The notes below the pieces were generated by a model that did no database searches, had not been told where the DNA came from, and worked only from the letters and a program-made list of their open reading frames with translations. The position numbers and the translations under genes are program-made. Shown one piece after another: positions 16,422-25,454 of a stretch of DNA of 64,000 nucleotides. Location: contig CAZZZL010000002.1 in the NCBI GenBank assembly GCA_964658655.1, positions 1-64,000 of the forward strand, given 5' to 3'. Position 1 is the stretch's first letter. Every line of letters starts with the position of its first letter. The stretch is from G963692885 sp964658655 (lineage in GTDB: Bacteria; Acidobacteriota; Terriglobia; Terriglobales; Acidobacteriaceae).

Positions 16422-17607
16422 GATAACGCGCGAGATCCTGCCGAAAGTAGTCGAGCGACTGCGCTATTTTCCCGCCGTTGGCCTGCTTGGACCACGCCAG
16501 GTCGGCAAGACCACACTCGCGCTCGCTGTCGCCAAAAAGCTCAATGAAGAGGCCGTCTACCTCGATCTTGAGCTGCCGTCTGACCTTGTCAAACTGCGGG
16601 ATCCCGAGCTCTACCTGGCGCAGCATGAGAATCACCTGGTGATTCTCGACGAAATCCACCGGCTTCCCGGCATCTTCCAGACACTACGGAGCCTGATCGA
16701 TCGCCGTCGTCGCGGCCGGAAGAAAAACGGCCACTTCCTGTTGCTCGGTTCGGCGTCCATTGACCTGTTGCAGCAGTCTGCAGAGAGCCTTGCCGGCCGT
16801 ATAGCGTATGAAGAATTGACGCCCTTCTCCATCGAAGAAGTCGGCACCAAACGAAGTCGCCCCGAGCGACTGTGGGTCCGCGGCGGCTTTCCTGACAGCT
16901 ACCTGGCCGCGAGTGACCGGTCGAGTTTCGAATGGCGCCTGGCATTTATTCAGACCTACCTCGAACGCGACGTGCCTGCCCTCGGACCACGCATCCCGGC
17001 CGAGACGTTACATCGCTTCTGGCAGATGCTGGCTCACAACCAGGCGCAGATGCTGAATGCCGCTCAGATCGCCCAGGGACTCGGCGTCAGCGGTGTGACG
17101 GTTGCCCGGTACCTCGATATCATGGTTGACCTGCTGCTCGTCCGCCGGCTCCAGCCGTGGACCGAGAATGCGGGCAAGCGCCTGGTGCGCTCACCGAAAG
17201 TCTACGTCCGCGACAGTGGACTGGTGCATGCGTTGCTGGGCATCCGGGATAAGGAAGAGCTGCTCGGCCATCCGGTAGTCGGTGCGAGCTGGGAGGGCTG
17301 GGTGATCGAGAATATTCTGAATGTAATGCCGGCGTCGGCGCGCGCCAGTTACTATCGCACGATCGTCGGTGCAGAGATCGATCTTGTCATCGATTTCGGT
17401 GCCAAGCAGCGTTGGGCCATCGAAGTGAAGCGCTCACTGAGTGATCCGTCGCCGAGCAAGGGCTTCTACATCGGTTGCGGGGATATCAGCGCAACCAGGC
17501 AGATCGTCATCTATCCGGGAGAAGAAACGTTCAGACTGAATGCGAAGACAGAAGTCATGTCTCTGGCCAGCCTGCTCACAGAAAAAGCCTTGCAGCGAAG
17601 TGTCTGA
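16420..17607 (+). CDS. AAA-type ATPase with C-terminal DUF4143 (AAA_14/DUF4143 family)
   Basis: 395 aa from GTG 16420. The Walker A is GPRQVGKTTLA (residues ~24-34), Walker B is LVILDEIHRLP (~71-81), sensor-1 region HFLLLGSAS. The middle has a winged-helix (AAQIAQGLGVSGVTVARYL) and the C-part is a PD-(D/E)XK-like DUF4143 domain (GAEIDLVIDFGAKQRWAIEV, K). Members are widespread, often mobile, and of unsettled function; some are thought to act in defence or toxin-like roles. The promoter appears to be leaderless with a dyad. It stands alone between convergent and divergent genes with its own terminator, suggesting an acquired single-gene unit. Confidence 0.9.
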   Translation: MITREILPKVVERLRYFPAVGLLGPRQVGKTTLALAVAKKLNEEAVYLDLELPSDLVKLRDPELYLAQHENHLVILDEIHRLPGIFQTLRSLIDRRRRGRKKNGHFLLLGSASIDLLQQSAESLAGRIAYEELTPFSIEEVGTKRSRPERLWVRGGFPDSYLAASDRSSFEWRLAFIQTYLERDVPALGPRIPAETLHRFWQMLAHNQAQMLNAAQIAQGLGVSGVTVARYLDIMVDLLLVRRLQPWTENAGKRLVRSPKVYVRDSGLVHALLGIRDKEELLGHPVVGASWEGWVIENILNVMPASARASYYRTIVGAEIDLVIDFGAKQRWAIEVKRSLSDPSPSKGFYIGCGDISATRQIVIYPGEETFRLNAKTEVMSLASLLTEKALQRSV

Positions 17608-17621
17608 GCTGCAGGGCTTTT
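17583..17621 (+). terminator. Terminator overlapping the ATPase stop codon
   Basis: A 14-bp stem (AAAAGCCTTGCAGC, 17583-17596; right arm 17608-17621, one G-U pair) begins within the last codons of the ATPase gene and ends in TTTT, ahead of the convergent desaturase gene. Confidence 0.75.
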
Positions 17622-17631
17622 GTACTCCAAG

Positions 17632-18570
17632 CTAGCTGTTGTGCGGAACGCGCTGGTTGACTTCCGCGGGCAGCAATTCTTTCGCGTAAACTTTCTTCGC
17701 CAGGCCAATCTTCTTTAAAAACAGAATGCCCCACCAGTTGAAGTCAACTTCATACCAGGCCATTCCGTGCTTCGCCGATACCGGATGCGCGTGATGGTTG
17801 TTGTGCCATCCTTCTCCACCGGTCAGCAGGGCTACCCACCAGTTGTTGGTGGAATCATCCTTGACCGCCCAGCGTCGCGAACCAAACATGTGTGTCGCTG
17901 AGTTGACGAGCCAGGTAGCGTGCCAGCCGCAAACCACGCGCAGGACAGCGCCCCATAACAGCCAGCCGATCGCGTCTCGCAGACCGCCCGCGTAGTAGCC
18001 GCCCGCAAATAGGCCAGCGCCAAGTACGAAGATGGGCAGCCAGTGATACTTGCTCAGCCAGCGATAATAGCCGTCCTTCATAAGGTCGGGTGCATAGCGT
18101 TTGAGCAGAGGGCTGTGATTGTTCAGGTTTCCATTCGTGATCCAGCCGATATGCGACCACCACGCGCCCTCGCGAGGAGAATGCGGATCGCCTGGCCGGT
18201 CCGTGTACTGATGATGGAGCCGGTGCACCGCAACCCAGTAGATCGGGCCGCCCTGAAGAGATAGCGTCGCGCCCGTCGTCAGCGCGTATTCCAGCCACTT
18301 CGGCACTTGGTAGCCACGGTGCGTCAGCAGCCGGTGGTACGCCATCGCGATGCCGCCATTCTGCGCGATCACCCACAACACCGCGGTGATGGCCAATGCT
18401 TTCCAGGAGAAGAAAAACAAGGCCGCGACGGCCGCGACATGGAAGGCGACGAGAAATACGGTGAAAGTCCAGTCAAGCGGACCGGAAGCCGTTTCCAGAA
18501 GAATAAGTTCCTTCTCGGACGGTGAATAAAGCTCGGCAGAAGAGGTAGGGTCGATTGTCGTGGTGGCCAT
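17632..18570 (-). CDS. Acyl-CoA / acyl-lipid fatty acid desaturase (delta-9 type)
   Basis: 312 aa from ATG 18570 (MATTTIDPTSS). Three histidine boxes typical of membrane di-iron desaturases are present: HRLLTH (79-84), HRLHH (116-120) and HNNHH near the C-terminus. Four hydrophobic spans surround them. The enzyme introduces a double bond into a saturated acyl chain, adjusting membrane fluidity. It is a single gene; the next minus-strand gene starts over 130 bases away. Which acyl carrier it uses cannot be told from sequence. Confidence 0.92.
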   Translation of the reverse strand: MATTTIDPTSSAELYSPSEKELILLETASGPLDWTFTVFLVAFHVAAVAALFFFSWKALAITAVLWVIAQNGGIAMAYHRLLTHRGYQVPKWLEYALTTGATLSLQGGPIYWVAVHRLHHQYTDRPGDPHSPREGAWWSHIGWITNGNLNNHSPLLKRYAPDLMKDGYYRWLSKYHWLPIFVLGAGLFAGGYYAGGLRDAIGWLLWGAVLRVVCGWHATWLVNSATHMFGSRRWAVKDDSTNNWWVALLTGGEGWHNNHHAHPVSAKHGMAWYEVDFNWWGILFLKKIGLAKKVYAKELLPAEVNQRVPHNS

Positions 18571-18700
18571 AGTGTGTCCCAATCCCAGCCTACAAGCGGC
18601 ATCGGCAGAAGCCGGGCTCAGCGTGTAAGACTTTGGTAAAACCGCCGAATCCAGATCACACGTTCGTTGTACAACCGTGCATCCGGGGACGGTTCCGCCG

Positions 18701-19144
18701 CTAGAACCGGGCTACGAGCCAGAGCCCGCCCACCATCAGGGCGCAACCAGCAATGCGCAGTGGTGAGGCGGTGTGCTGCCGGAATCCGAGCCAGCTGAAA
18801 TGATCCAGCAGCACCGAGACAGCGATCGCCGAGGTGATGCTCAGCCCGGTAAACACCCCCGACCCCAGCTTCTGCGCAAGCATCAGGCCCGCCATGGTCG
18901 ACGCGATGCTGACCAGTCCGCCCACCCATGCCCAGCCATCGACCTGACCGATGCGCGCCGCTGCGGGCAGAGGCTCTCGGAGAAAAAGCTGCAATACCAA
19001 CACCCCGGCCAGGCCGCTCGCATACACGATCACGCCCGCCCAGACGGGCGAACCGAGGTGCCGGCTCAACTGTGAGTTTGCTCCGGATTGAAAGGGGTTA
19101 GCCGCACCGGCGGCCAGGGCAAGCACGAACAGCACCCAGGGCAT
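18701..19144 (-). CDS. DMT-superfamily membrane protein (DUF606/YdcZ-like)
   Basis: 147 aa with five hydrophobic helices (MPWVLFVLALAAGAANPFQS, GVIVYASGLAGVLVLQLFL, WVGGLVSIASTMAGLMLA, FTGLSITSAIAVSVLLDHF, IAGCALMVGGLWLVARF). The NPFQSGANSQL opening is characteristic of the DUF606 half-size transporters, which are thought to dimerise. The substrate is unknown. It is divergent from iscR, with the isc promoter between them. Confidence 0.82.
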   Translation of the reverse strand: MPWVLFVLALAAGAANPFQSGANSQLSRHLGSPVWAGVIVYASGLAGVLVLQLFLREPLPAAARIGQVDGWAWVGGLVSIASTMAGLMLAQKLGSGVFTGLSITSAIAVSVLLDHFSWLGFRQHTASPLRIAGCALMVGGLWLVARF

Positions 19145-19236
19145 CAGATATCTCCATCGCTCGTTGCCTGTTCAGATGCAACGGAAACGTCGCCCGGGCC
19201 TTCCCACTTGCATGCTGTCGTTATCGAGCCGGCGCC

Positions 19237-19266
19237 TTGTGACAGGCGGCCCCGCAACCTTATACT
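19237..19266 (+). promoter_or_regulatory. Probable sigma-70-type promoter of the isc operon
   Basis: TTGTGA (19237-19242), an 18-base spacer and TATACT (19261-19266) lie 49 bases before iscR. Downstream, 19284-19308 read on the minus strand gives ATGACTAGTGTAACCGAATTAGG, partly like IscR type-1 sites (GACT...), which would place IscR just past the start site. The operator reading is tentative. Confidence 0.5.
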
Positions 19267-19314
19267 GAAGTACGACCTTGTTTGTCCTAATTCGGTTACA
19301 CTAGTCATTGAGCA

Positions 19315-19824
19315 ATGCTGAGACTGACCAAAAAAGCGGACTATGGGCTGATGGCCCTGAAATTTCTTGCAGAGCGGCCCGAAATCGCGTCTCACAGTGC
19401 CAAAGATATAGCGGACGCCTACGGGATCCCGCCCCAGTTGCTGGCAAAGATTCTGCAGCGGCTAACCAAGGTGGGTTTGCTCCGTTCGCACGCGGGAATC
19501 AACGGCGGGTATGCGCTTTCGCGCGCGCCTGCAGAAATTACGGCTTTTCAAGTCATACGCGCAATTGACGGACCACTTTTTATCACCTCATGCGACAACG
19601 GGCTAAGACAGTGCGACTTGAACGATAGCTGCACCATCAAAGAACCATTGCGCAAAGTGAATGACAGTATTGCGGATGTGCTGCAGGCGCTTACCGTCGC
19701 CGATCTATGCGAGTCGGAAGAAGCGCTTCAACGGCACGCGCAACGACATCCGAGTGGATTCGGCACCACGCTGGTCACTCTGACACGGAAGGCGCCGCAA
19801 GCCCAGGGCAACCGGGTATCGTAG
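19315..19824 (+). CDS. iscR: Fe-S cluster assembly regulator IscR (Rrf2 family)
   Basis: 169 aa. The winged helix opens with MLRLTKKADYGLMALKFLAE and contains IPPQLLAKILQRLTKVGLL (~38-56). Cys93, Cys100 and Cys106 (SCDNGLRQCDLNDSC) match the 2Fe-2S ligands of IscR (spacing 6 and 5). IscR senses cluster supply and represses isc when loaded. It heads the isc operon, 68 bases before iscS, and so should autoregulate it. Good confidence from both sequence and context. Confidence 0.92.
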   Translation: MLRLTKKADYGLMALKFLAERPEIASHSAKDIADAYGIPPQLLAKILQRLTKVGLLRSHAGINGGYALSRAPAEITAFQVIRAIDGPLFITSCDNGLRQCDLNDSCTIKEPLRKVNDSIADVLQALTVADLCESEEALQRHAQRHPSGFGTTLVTLTRKAPQAQGNRVS

Positions 19825-19892
19825 AAGGATTTGGGCCAGGTTTACATGGTCGGCTTGAGAGTTGAGTTGTTGAGTACTAAGGGAGATCGAAT

Positions 19893-21212
19893 ATGAGTGC
19901 CATCGCCACCGAATTGAGTAACGGGCTGAATGCAGGGTCGAACAACGGAGCGGTCAGGAATGCCGGCCAGGCGTTCACGCCGGCTACTGCGCCGCTGGTA
20001 CAACTGCCGATCTACATGGATAACCACGCAACGTCGAAGATGGACGCGCGCGTTCTGGAAGCGATGCTGCCGTACTTCACCAACGTATTCGGCAACGCTG
20101 CCAGCCGCAATCACTCTTTTGGGTGGACTGCGGAGCAGGGCGTTGATGTCGCCCGCGAGCAGGTCGCCAAACTGATCGGCGCAACGTCGAAAGAGATCAT
20201 CTTTACCTCGGGTGCGACCGAGAGCAACAACCTTGCCATCAAGGGCGTCGCGGAGATGTACCGTGAGCGCGGCAACCACATCATCACCCAGGTGACAGAG
20301 CACAAGGCCGTCCTCGATACCTGTAAACGCCTTGAAAAGTCAGGCTACCGCGTGACCTATCTTCCAGTGCAGGAAGACGGTCTCATCAGCCTTGACGCCC
20401 TGAAGGCTGCGATGGATGACAAGACGATCCTGGTCAGCATCATGTTTGCGAATAACGAGATTGGCGTGATCCAGCCGATCGCCGAAATTGGCAAGATCTG
20501 CCACGACAGGAATGTGATCTTCCACACGGATGCAGTGCAGGCCGTCGGCAAGATTCCAGTCGACGTGAACGCGATGAATATCGATATCCTTTCGCTTACG
20601 GCGCACAAGATTTACGGACCTAAAGGTGTCGGCGCGCTGTATGTTCGCCGTCGTAATCCTCGCGTTCAGATCTCCGAGCAAATCAACGGTGGAGGCCACG
20701 AGCGCGGCATGCGTTCCGGCACGCTTAATGTTCCCGGCATCGTTGGTCTAGGCGCAGCCTGTGAGATCGCCCGCGAAGAGATGGCAACAGAAGCCGCTCG
20801 TCTCACGCAACTGCGCGATCGTCTGAAAGCCAAGCTTGAATCCGTTCTCGACTATGTTCACGTGAACGGCACCATGGAACACCATCTGCCCGGTAACCTG
20901 AACATGAGCTTCGTCTACGTCGAAGGTGAATCCCTGCTGATGGGCATCAACGACATCGCCGTTTCCAGCGGATCTGCCTGCACTTCTGCCACACTTGAGC
21001 CATCTTATGTATTGAAGGCGCTCGGCCTGGGCGACGACGTCGCACACAGCTCGATACGCTTCGGGCTTGGCCGCTTCAATACGGAAGCTGAAGTCGACTA
21101 CGTTGCGGACAAGATCATCGACGTCGTTCAAAAACTGCGTGAACTTTCGCCCCTCTACGAGATGGTGAAAGAAGGTATCGACATTTCGAAGATCGAGTGG
21201 CAGGCACACTAG
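19893..21212 (+). CDS. iscS: Cysteine desulfurase IscS
   Basis: 439 aa. Takes sulfur from cysteine for clusters and tRNA thiolation. PLP lysine is Lys239 (SLTAHKIYGPKG); the persulfide Cys363 lies in SSGSACTSATLEPSYVL, the long flexible loop of the IscS (group I) branch. About 38 residues precede the first conserved strand (IYMDNHATSKMD), longer than the E. coli protein, so a later start cannot be excluded; however GGGAG sits 8-10 bases before the ATG at 19893. Note the DNHATS motif, with Ser where many have Thr. Confidence 0.96.
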   Translation: MSAIATELSNGLNAGSNNGAVRNAGQAFTPATAPLVQLPIYMDNHATSKMDARVLEAMLPYFTNVFGNAASRNHSFGWTAEQGVDVAREQVAKLIGATSKEIIFTSGATESNNLAIKGVAEMYRERGNHIITQVTEHKAVLDTCKRLEKSGYRVTYLPVQEDGLISLDALKAAMDDKTILVSIMFANNEIGVIQPIAEIGKICHDRNVIFHTDAVQAVGKIPVDVNAMNIDILSLTAHKIYGPKGVGALYVRRRNPRVQISEQINGGGHERGMRSGTLNVPGIVGLGAACEIAREEMATEAARLTQLRDRLKAKLESVLDYVHVNGTMEHHLPGNLNMSFVYVEGESLLMGINDIAVSSGSACTSATLEPSYVLKALGLGDDVAHSSIRFGLGRFNTEAEVDYVADKIIDVVQKLRELSPLYEMVKEGIDISKIEWQAH

Positions 21213-21279
21213 ACTTCATCTCTAGCAAAGCGCATCTGCGCCACCACAAATAAGTTAGAAACGCCCGGAGGAATATCCC

Positions 21280-21702
21280 ATGGCATATAGCGATAAGGTC
21301 ATTGACCACTACAACAATCCCCGCAACGTTGGCCAACTGGATAAGTCGAGTTCAGAGGTAGGCACAGGCCTGGTTGGTGCGCCTGAGTGCGGCGACGTCA
21401 TGCGCCTGCAGATCAAGGTAAACCCGACCACCCAGATCATCGAAGAAGCGAAGTTCAAGACCTTCGGCTGCGGTTCCGCCATCGCGTCTTCATCGCTTGC
21501 AACCGAATGGGTTAAGGGCAAGACGATTGAAGAAGCCATGTCGATCACCAATACCGACATCGTGAAAGAACTGGCTTTGCCGCCAGTTAAGATTCATTGC
21601 TCCGTGCTCGCAGAAGATGCCATTCGCGCCGCCATAGGCGACTGGAAGAAGAAGAATAACGTGACTGAAACGACGGATGCTGCGGTCGCAGTTGCGCACT
21701 AG
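21280..21702 (+). CDS. iscU: Fe-S cluster scaffold IscU
   Basis: 140 aa with SD GGAGGA. Cluster ligands Cys37 (PECGDV), Cys64 (FGCGSA) and Cys107 (HCS) and the conserved Asp39 are all present. LPPVK (100-104) is the motif recognised by the HscA chaperone, which is encoded four genes on, so the pair is matched. Clusters are built here with sulfur from IscS and handed on. The last ~15 residues (TETTDAAVAVAH) are a short nonconserved tail. Confidence 0.97.
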   Translation: MAYSDKVIDHYNNPRNVGQLDKSSSEVGTGLVGAPECGDVMRLQIKVNPTTQIIEEAKFKTFGCGSAIASSSLATEWVKGKTIEEAMSITNTDIVKELALPPVKIHCSVLAEDAIRAAIGDWKKKNNVTETTDAAVAVAH

Positions 21703-21717
21703 GTCCGGCCGGCAATC

Positions 21718-22134
21718 ATGAATCAGCTCACATCCATCACACCATTCGAAGCAGCAGCCGAAACTCCGCAACCTGCCATACCCGAAGGCAACAGTAAAAT
21801 CCAGGGTGTGCAGGTTACGGAGAAGGCGGTACGCCGCATTCGCACAGCGATGGCCAAGGAAGGCATCTCGCCTGCAGAGGGCGGGCTGCGACTTGGCATC
21901 CAGGGTGGTGGCTGTTCGGGGTTGTCGTACAACATCCGCTTCGACACGCAACCGCGTGAGCGGGATCGCGTGTACCAGTTCGATGACGTGCGCGTATTCG
22001 TTGATCCGAAGTCATTCCTTTATCTAAATGGCATGATCCTCGACTACGAAGAAACGCTGATGCGCCAGGGCTTCAATTTCATCAATCCGAATTCAAAAAA
22101 ATCCTGCGGCTGCGGCTCCTCCTTTTCCGGCTGA
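21718..22134 (+). CDS. iscA: IscA/HesB-family A-type Fe-S carrier
   Basis: 138 aa. The A-type fold starts at ~29 (IQGVQVTEKAVRRIRTAMAK) after a ~28-residue N-extension. The three cysteines are Cys66 in GGGCSGLSY and the CGCG pair near the end (KKSCGCGSSF). The protein carries Fe-S clusters or iron from the scaffold to client enzymes. It lies 15 bases after iscU, in the usual isc order. The subtype (IscA or ErpA) cannot be decided by eye; position argues for IscA. Confidence 0.93.
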   Translation: MNQLTSITPFEAAAETPQPAIPEGNSKIQGVQVTEKAVRRIRTAMAKEGISPAEGGLRLGIQGGGCSGLSYNIRFDTQPRERDRVYQFDDVRVFVDPKSFLYLNGMILDYEETLMRQGFNFINPNSKKSCGCGSSFSG

Positions 22135-22269
22135 TGCTGACGGTAGGCGGGCGCGGCCTTGGCGCTCTTACTCCTGCTGGCCGCATGCCTTTGTTGTAAC
22201 CGCGGACTGGTTGCCGTGCGTCTTGCATCCGGGACGCTGGGCCCTGCCGTCGCAAACTGAAAATACTCT

Positions 22270-22899
22270 ATGCCTATCCAGGAAAAACTCGGCGCTCCTA
22301 CAGCAACGACCGACTACTTCGCAGTCTTCGGTCTGCCGCGCAAGCTGTCGATCGATGTACCCGCACTCGAAAAGCAATTCTACAAGCTGAGCCGGAAACT
22401 GCACCCAGACCTGCATGCTCAAGCCGATGCGAGCGAGCAGGCCGCAATTCTTGCGCAGAGCTCGCAGCTTAACGATGCGTATCGCACGTTGAAAAACGCA
22501 GTCACGCGTGTCGAATATCTGCTCGAAATCACCGGCGTCCGCATCAATGAAAATGATGCGGCGAAAAAAGCTGATGCACCGCGCGTACCGGCTGACCTGC
22601 TTGAAGAAGTCTTCGAATTGAATATGCAGCTGGAAGAAATGCGCGCGAATAAAAAGATGGGCGAAGACGACCCGCAGCTGCGCGCCGATCTCGAGCGGGC
22701 GCAAACACAATTTACTGCTCAACTGGCCGCCGTTGATGACGACCTCGCCCGCACGGGCGCAGCCTGGGATGGCGCGCTTGATCGGGCAGATGAAGTTGGT
22801 AAGGCGGCTATCGCAAAAGACCTTGCCGCGCTGCTGGACCGTCGCGGCTACCTGCGCAACCTGGTGCGCGATGTGAATGAAACATTGGAGACGACTTAG
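22270..22899 (+). CDS. hscB: J-domain co-chaperone HscB
   Basis: 209 aa. N-terminal J domain (DYFAVFGLPRKLSIDVPALE; FYKLSRKLHPDLHAQA) with the HPD tripeptide near 47, then a three-helix C-domain that binds IscU (VEYLLEITG; LLEEVFELNMQLEEMR). HscB brings IscU to HscA and stimulates its ATPase. The 135-base gap after iscA holds a GC-rich pair of arms (GCGGCC / GGCCGC) and no gene. Confidence 0.94.
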   Translation: MPIQEKLGAPTATTDYFAVFGLPRKLSIDVPALEKQFYKLSRKLHPDLHAQADASEQAAILAQSSQLNDAYRTLKNAVTRVEYLLEITGVRINENDAAKKADAPRVPADLLEEVFELNMQLEEMRANKKMGEDDPQLRADLERAQTQFTAQLAAVDDDLARTGAAWDGALDRADEVGKAAIAKDLAALLDRRGYLRNLVRDVNETLETT

Positions 22900-22938
22900 G
22901 CGCACTCACTGCGCGAACAGGTCGAAGGTTAATGAAGA

Positions 22939-24930
22939 ATGTCTGAAGCAAAAGAGTCCGGCGCAAAGTCCGAGAGCACTGCTGGAAAAATAGTCGGTAT
23001 CGATCTCGGCACCACCAATTCGCTCGTTGCATTTATGCAGGGCGATACACCCGTTGTCATTCCCGGTGAAGATGGTTCCAACCTGGTGCCATCTGTCGTC
23101 GCAGTGCCGACCGCGCAGCCTGGCAGAGCCGTGCGCGACAACATCGTGGTCGGCAATGCTGCGCGCACTTCATTGCTGACGTCGCCTGACCGCGCCATCT
23201 ATTCCGTCAAGCGCCTGATGGGTCGCGGGCTCGATGATGTGAAGGATGAGCTGAAGCTTTTTCCGTTCAAGCTCGCAGCAGATATTCAGCCCGGCGAAGT
23301 GCTGCGCATCCTGCTTGGTGGCACGGAATACACACCGCCGGAGATCTCAGCGCACATCCTGCGCCAGCTGAAACGCAATGCCGAGCGCTACTTTGGATCG
23401 CCGGTGACCCAGGCCGTCATCACAGTTCCTGCCTATTTCAATGACGCGCAGCGACAGGCTACGAAAGACGCCGGTCGCATGGCCGGCCTTGAAGTGCTGC
23501 GTCTTGTGAATGAGCCGACAGCCGCGGCATTAGCCTATGGACTCGATCGCAAGAAGGAAGGCATCGTTGCCGTCTACGACCTCGGCGGCGGCACATTCGA
23601 TATCTCGATCCTCAAATTGCATGACGGTATTTTCGAGGTCATTGCGACGAATGGCGACACGCATCTTGGCGGCGATGACATCGACAACCTGCTGATTGCA
23701 GTTGCGATCGAAGACATCAAGGGTGATCACGGGATTGACTTGCGTACCAATACCGCCGCCAGCGCGGAGACCATCCAGGCCCTGCGCAAAGCCGTCATCG
23801 ATGCCAAAATATCTTTGTCCACTGCTGATTCAGCCGCGATCGATATTCTTCTGCCCGGAGCTTCAAAATATCAGCGGACTATTACGCGCGAGCAGTATGA
23901 GCAGCTGATCGAGCCGATCATCGCTCGCACGGCAGAACCCTGCAGGTCAGCCCTGCGCGATGCCGACGTCAGGCCGGAGCAGATCGATGAAGTAGTGATG
24001 GTCGGCGGCTCGACGCGTATTCCCAAAGTGCGTGCGCTCGTCGACGAGCTCTTCGCACTTGCGCCTCGTGGCAAGAAGCCGCACATCGAACTCAACCCCG
24101 ATGAAGTGGTCGCCCTCGGCGCTGCCGTGCAGGCGAACATCCTTGGCGGCGGGTCGGCTGCAACAGAAGACATGCTACTGCTCGATGTCACGCCGCTTTC
24201 GCTCGGTATTGAAGCTCTCGGCGGTGTAGTTGCGAAGATCATCCAGCGCAACTCGACCATCCCCGCCTCGGCGACAGAACACTTCACCACCGGCGTCGAT
24301 GGTCAGACAAATGTCGCTATCCACGTGCTGCAGGGCGAACGTGAACTCGCCAAGGACTGCCGCTCTCTGGCGCGTTTCGATCTAAAAGGTATCCCTCCCA
24401 TGACGGCCGGGCTGCCGCGCATCGAAGTAAAATTTCTGATTGATGCCAACGGACTGCTACACGTATCAGCCACTGAGCAGCGTTCGGGCAAGGCTGCCGA
24501 AATTGCAGTCAAGCCGACCTATGGGCTGACGGATGAGCAGGTTGAATCGATGATCCTCGAGTCGTTCGACTATGCCGAGCAGGACTTCGCAGAGCGGCAG
24601 CTCATCGAAGCGAAAAATGAAGCCAACACCATTCTGGACGCGGTCACCAAGGCTCACGACCACGCCGCATGGATGCAACTGGACGCCGCCGAGCAGGCCA
24701 CCATCGACGCAGCCCAGCAGCATCTCACTGACATTGTGAGCAGCGATAATCTTGAAGCAATCCGTGCTGCAACCACCTCGCTCGACAAGGCCACATCCCG
24801 TTTTGCTGAAATCATGATGGACTCGGCTGTAACGAATGCTATCGGCGGCCAGACCATGAACGAGGCCAGCGACAGTCTGGGCCAGGCACCAAATGCTCCA
24901 CACCCATTTGCTCCAGCGGACTTTAAGTGA
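22939..24930 (+). CDS. hscA: Hsp70-type chaperone HscA
   Basis: 663 aa, DnaK-like. ATPase domain begins KIVGIDLGTTNSLVAFMQGD (~17) and has VYDLGGGTFDISIL and VVMVGGSTRIPKVR; substrate domain includes DVTPLSLGIEALGGVVAKII; helical lid to the end. The lack of the long charged DnaK tail and its place between hscB and fdx mark it as HscA. It releases the cluster from IscU by ATP-driven binding of LPPVK. The final ~40 residues are a Pro/Ala-rich extra tail. Confidence 0.96.
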   Translation: MSEAKESGAKSESTAGKIVGIDLGTTNSLVAFMQGDTPVVIPGEDGSNLVPSVVAVPTAQPGRAVRDNIVVGNAARTSLLTSPDRAIYSVKRLMGRGLDDVKDELKLFPFKLAADIQPGEVLRILLGGTEYTPPEISAHILRQLKRNAERYFGSPVTQAVITVPAYFNDAQRQATKDAGRMAGLEVLRLVNEPTAAALAYGLDRKKEGIVAVYDLGGGTFDISILKLHDGIFEVIATNGDTHLGGDDIDNLLIAVAIEDIKGDHGIDLRTNTAASAETIQALRKAVIDAKISLSTADSAAIDILLPGASKYQRTITREQYEQLIEPIIARTAEPCRSALRDADVRPEQIDEVVMVGGSTRIPKVRALVDELFALAPRGKKPHIELNPDEVVALGAAVQANILGGGSAATEDMLLLDVTPLSLGIEALGGVVAKIIQRNSTIPASATEHFTTGVDGQTNVAIHVLQGERELAKDCRSLARFDLKGIPPMTAGLPRIEVKFLIDANGLLHVSATEQRSGKAAEIAVKPTYGLTDEQVESMILESFDYAEQDFAERQLIEAKNEANTILDAVTKAHDHAAWMQLDAAEQATIDAAQQHLTDIVSSDNLEAIRAATTSLDKATSRFAEIMMDSAVTNAIGGQTMNEASDSLGQAPNAPHPFAPADFK

Positions 24931-24966
24931 GTCTGCACAAACGAAGATAGAGAAGAATCGAAAACC

Positions 24967-25446
24967 ATGTCCCACGAAGAAAATCAGCCAGCTATCGACC
25001 TCACGAAACCGCCCGCGCCGAATATTGTCCGTGTCACTTTCGAGCCCGAGAATCGCACCGTGGAATTTGAATACGGCACGATGCCGTATGACCATCACGG
25101 TAAGCCGATGTCTTTTCTCGACGTGGCCGAAAACTACAACATCTTTCTCGACCATGCCTGCGGCGGCGTTTGTGCATGCACTACCTGCCATCTCTATGTG
25201 AAGCAGGGCGCGCAGAATCTTACCGAAGCCGACGATGACGAGATGGATCGCGTCGATCTTTCACCGGGCCTGCAACTGAACTCGCGCCTGGGCTGCCAGG
25301 CAGTCATCAAGGGTCCCGGCACCTACGTTGTTGAAATTCCTGCATGGAATAAAAACTATGTGCAGGAGGGTAAGCCACTGACCGCGGCGGAAATTGCTGC
25401 GCGTGATGCCCTTGAGATCGCAGAAAAAACCTTCGAAAGCAAGTAG
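24967..25446 (+). CDS. fdx: [2Fe-2S] ferredoxin, ISC type
   Basis: 159 aa. Cluster ligands Cys65, Cys71, Cys74 (CGGVCACTTC) and Cys110 (SRLGCQAV) match adrenodoxin/Isc-type ferredoxins. It supplies electrons for cluster assembly on IscU. Longer than E. coli Fdx by N- and C-terminal extensions: a Pro-rich start and a C-tail (NYVQEGKPLTAAEIAARDAL) with helical character. 36 bases after hscA; 8 before iscX. Confidence 0.95.
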   Translation: MSHEENQPAIDLTKPPAPNIVRVTFEPENRTVEFEYGTMPYDHHGKPMSFLDVAENYNIFLDHACGGVCACTTCHLYVKQGAQNLTEADDDEMDRVDLSPGLQLNSRLGCQAVIKGPGTYVVEIPAWNKNYVQEGKPLTAAEIAARDALEIAEKTFESK

Positions 25447-25454
25447 GAGATACC

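Noticed and set aside
16276..16659. Upstream extension of the GH39 gene
   Set aside because: It overlaps the ATPase gene antisense and would bury the signal peptide.
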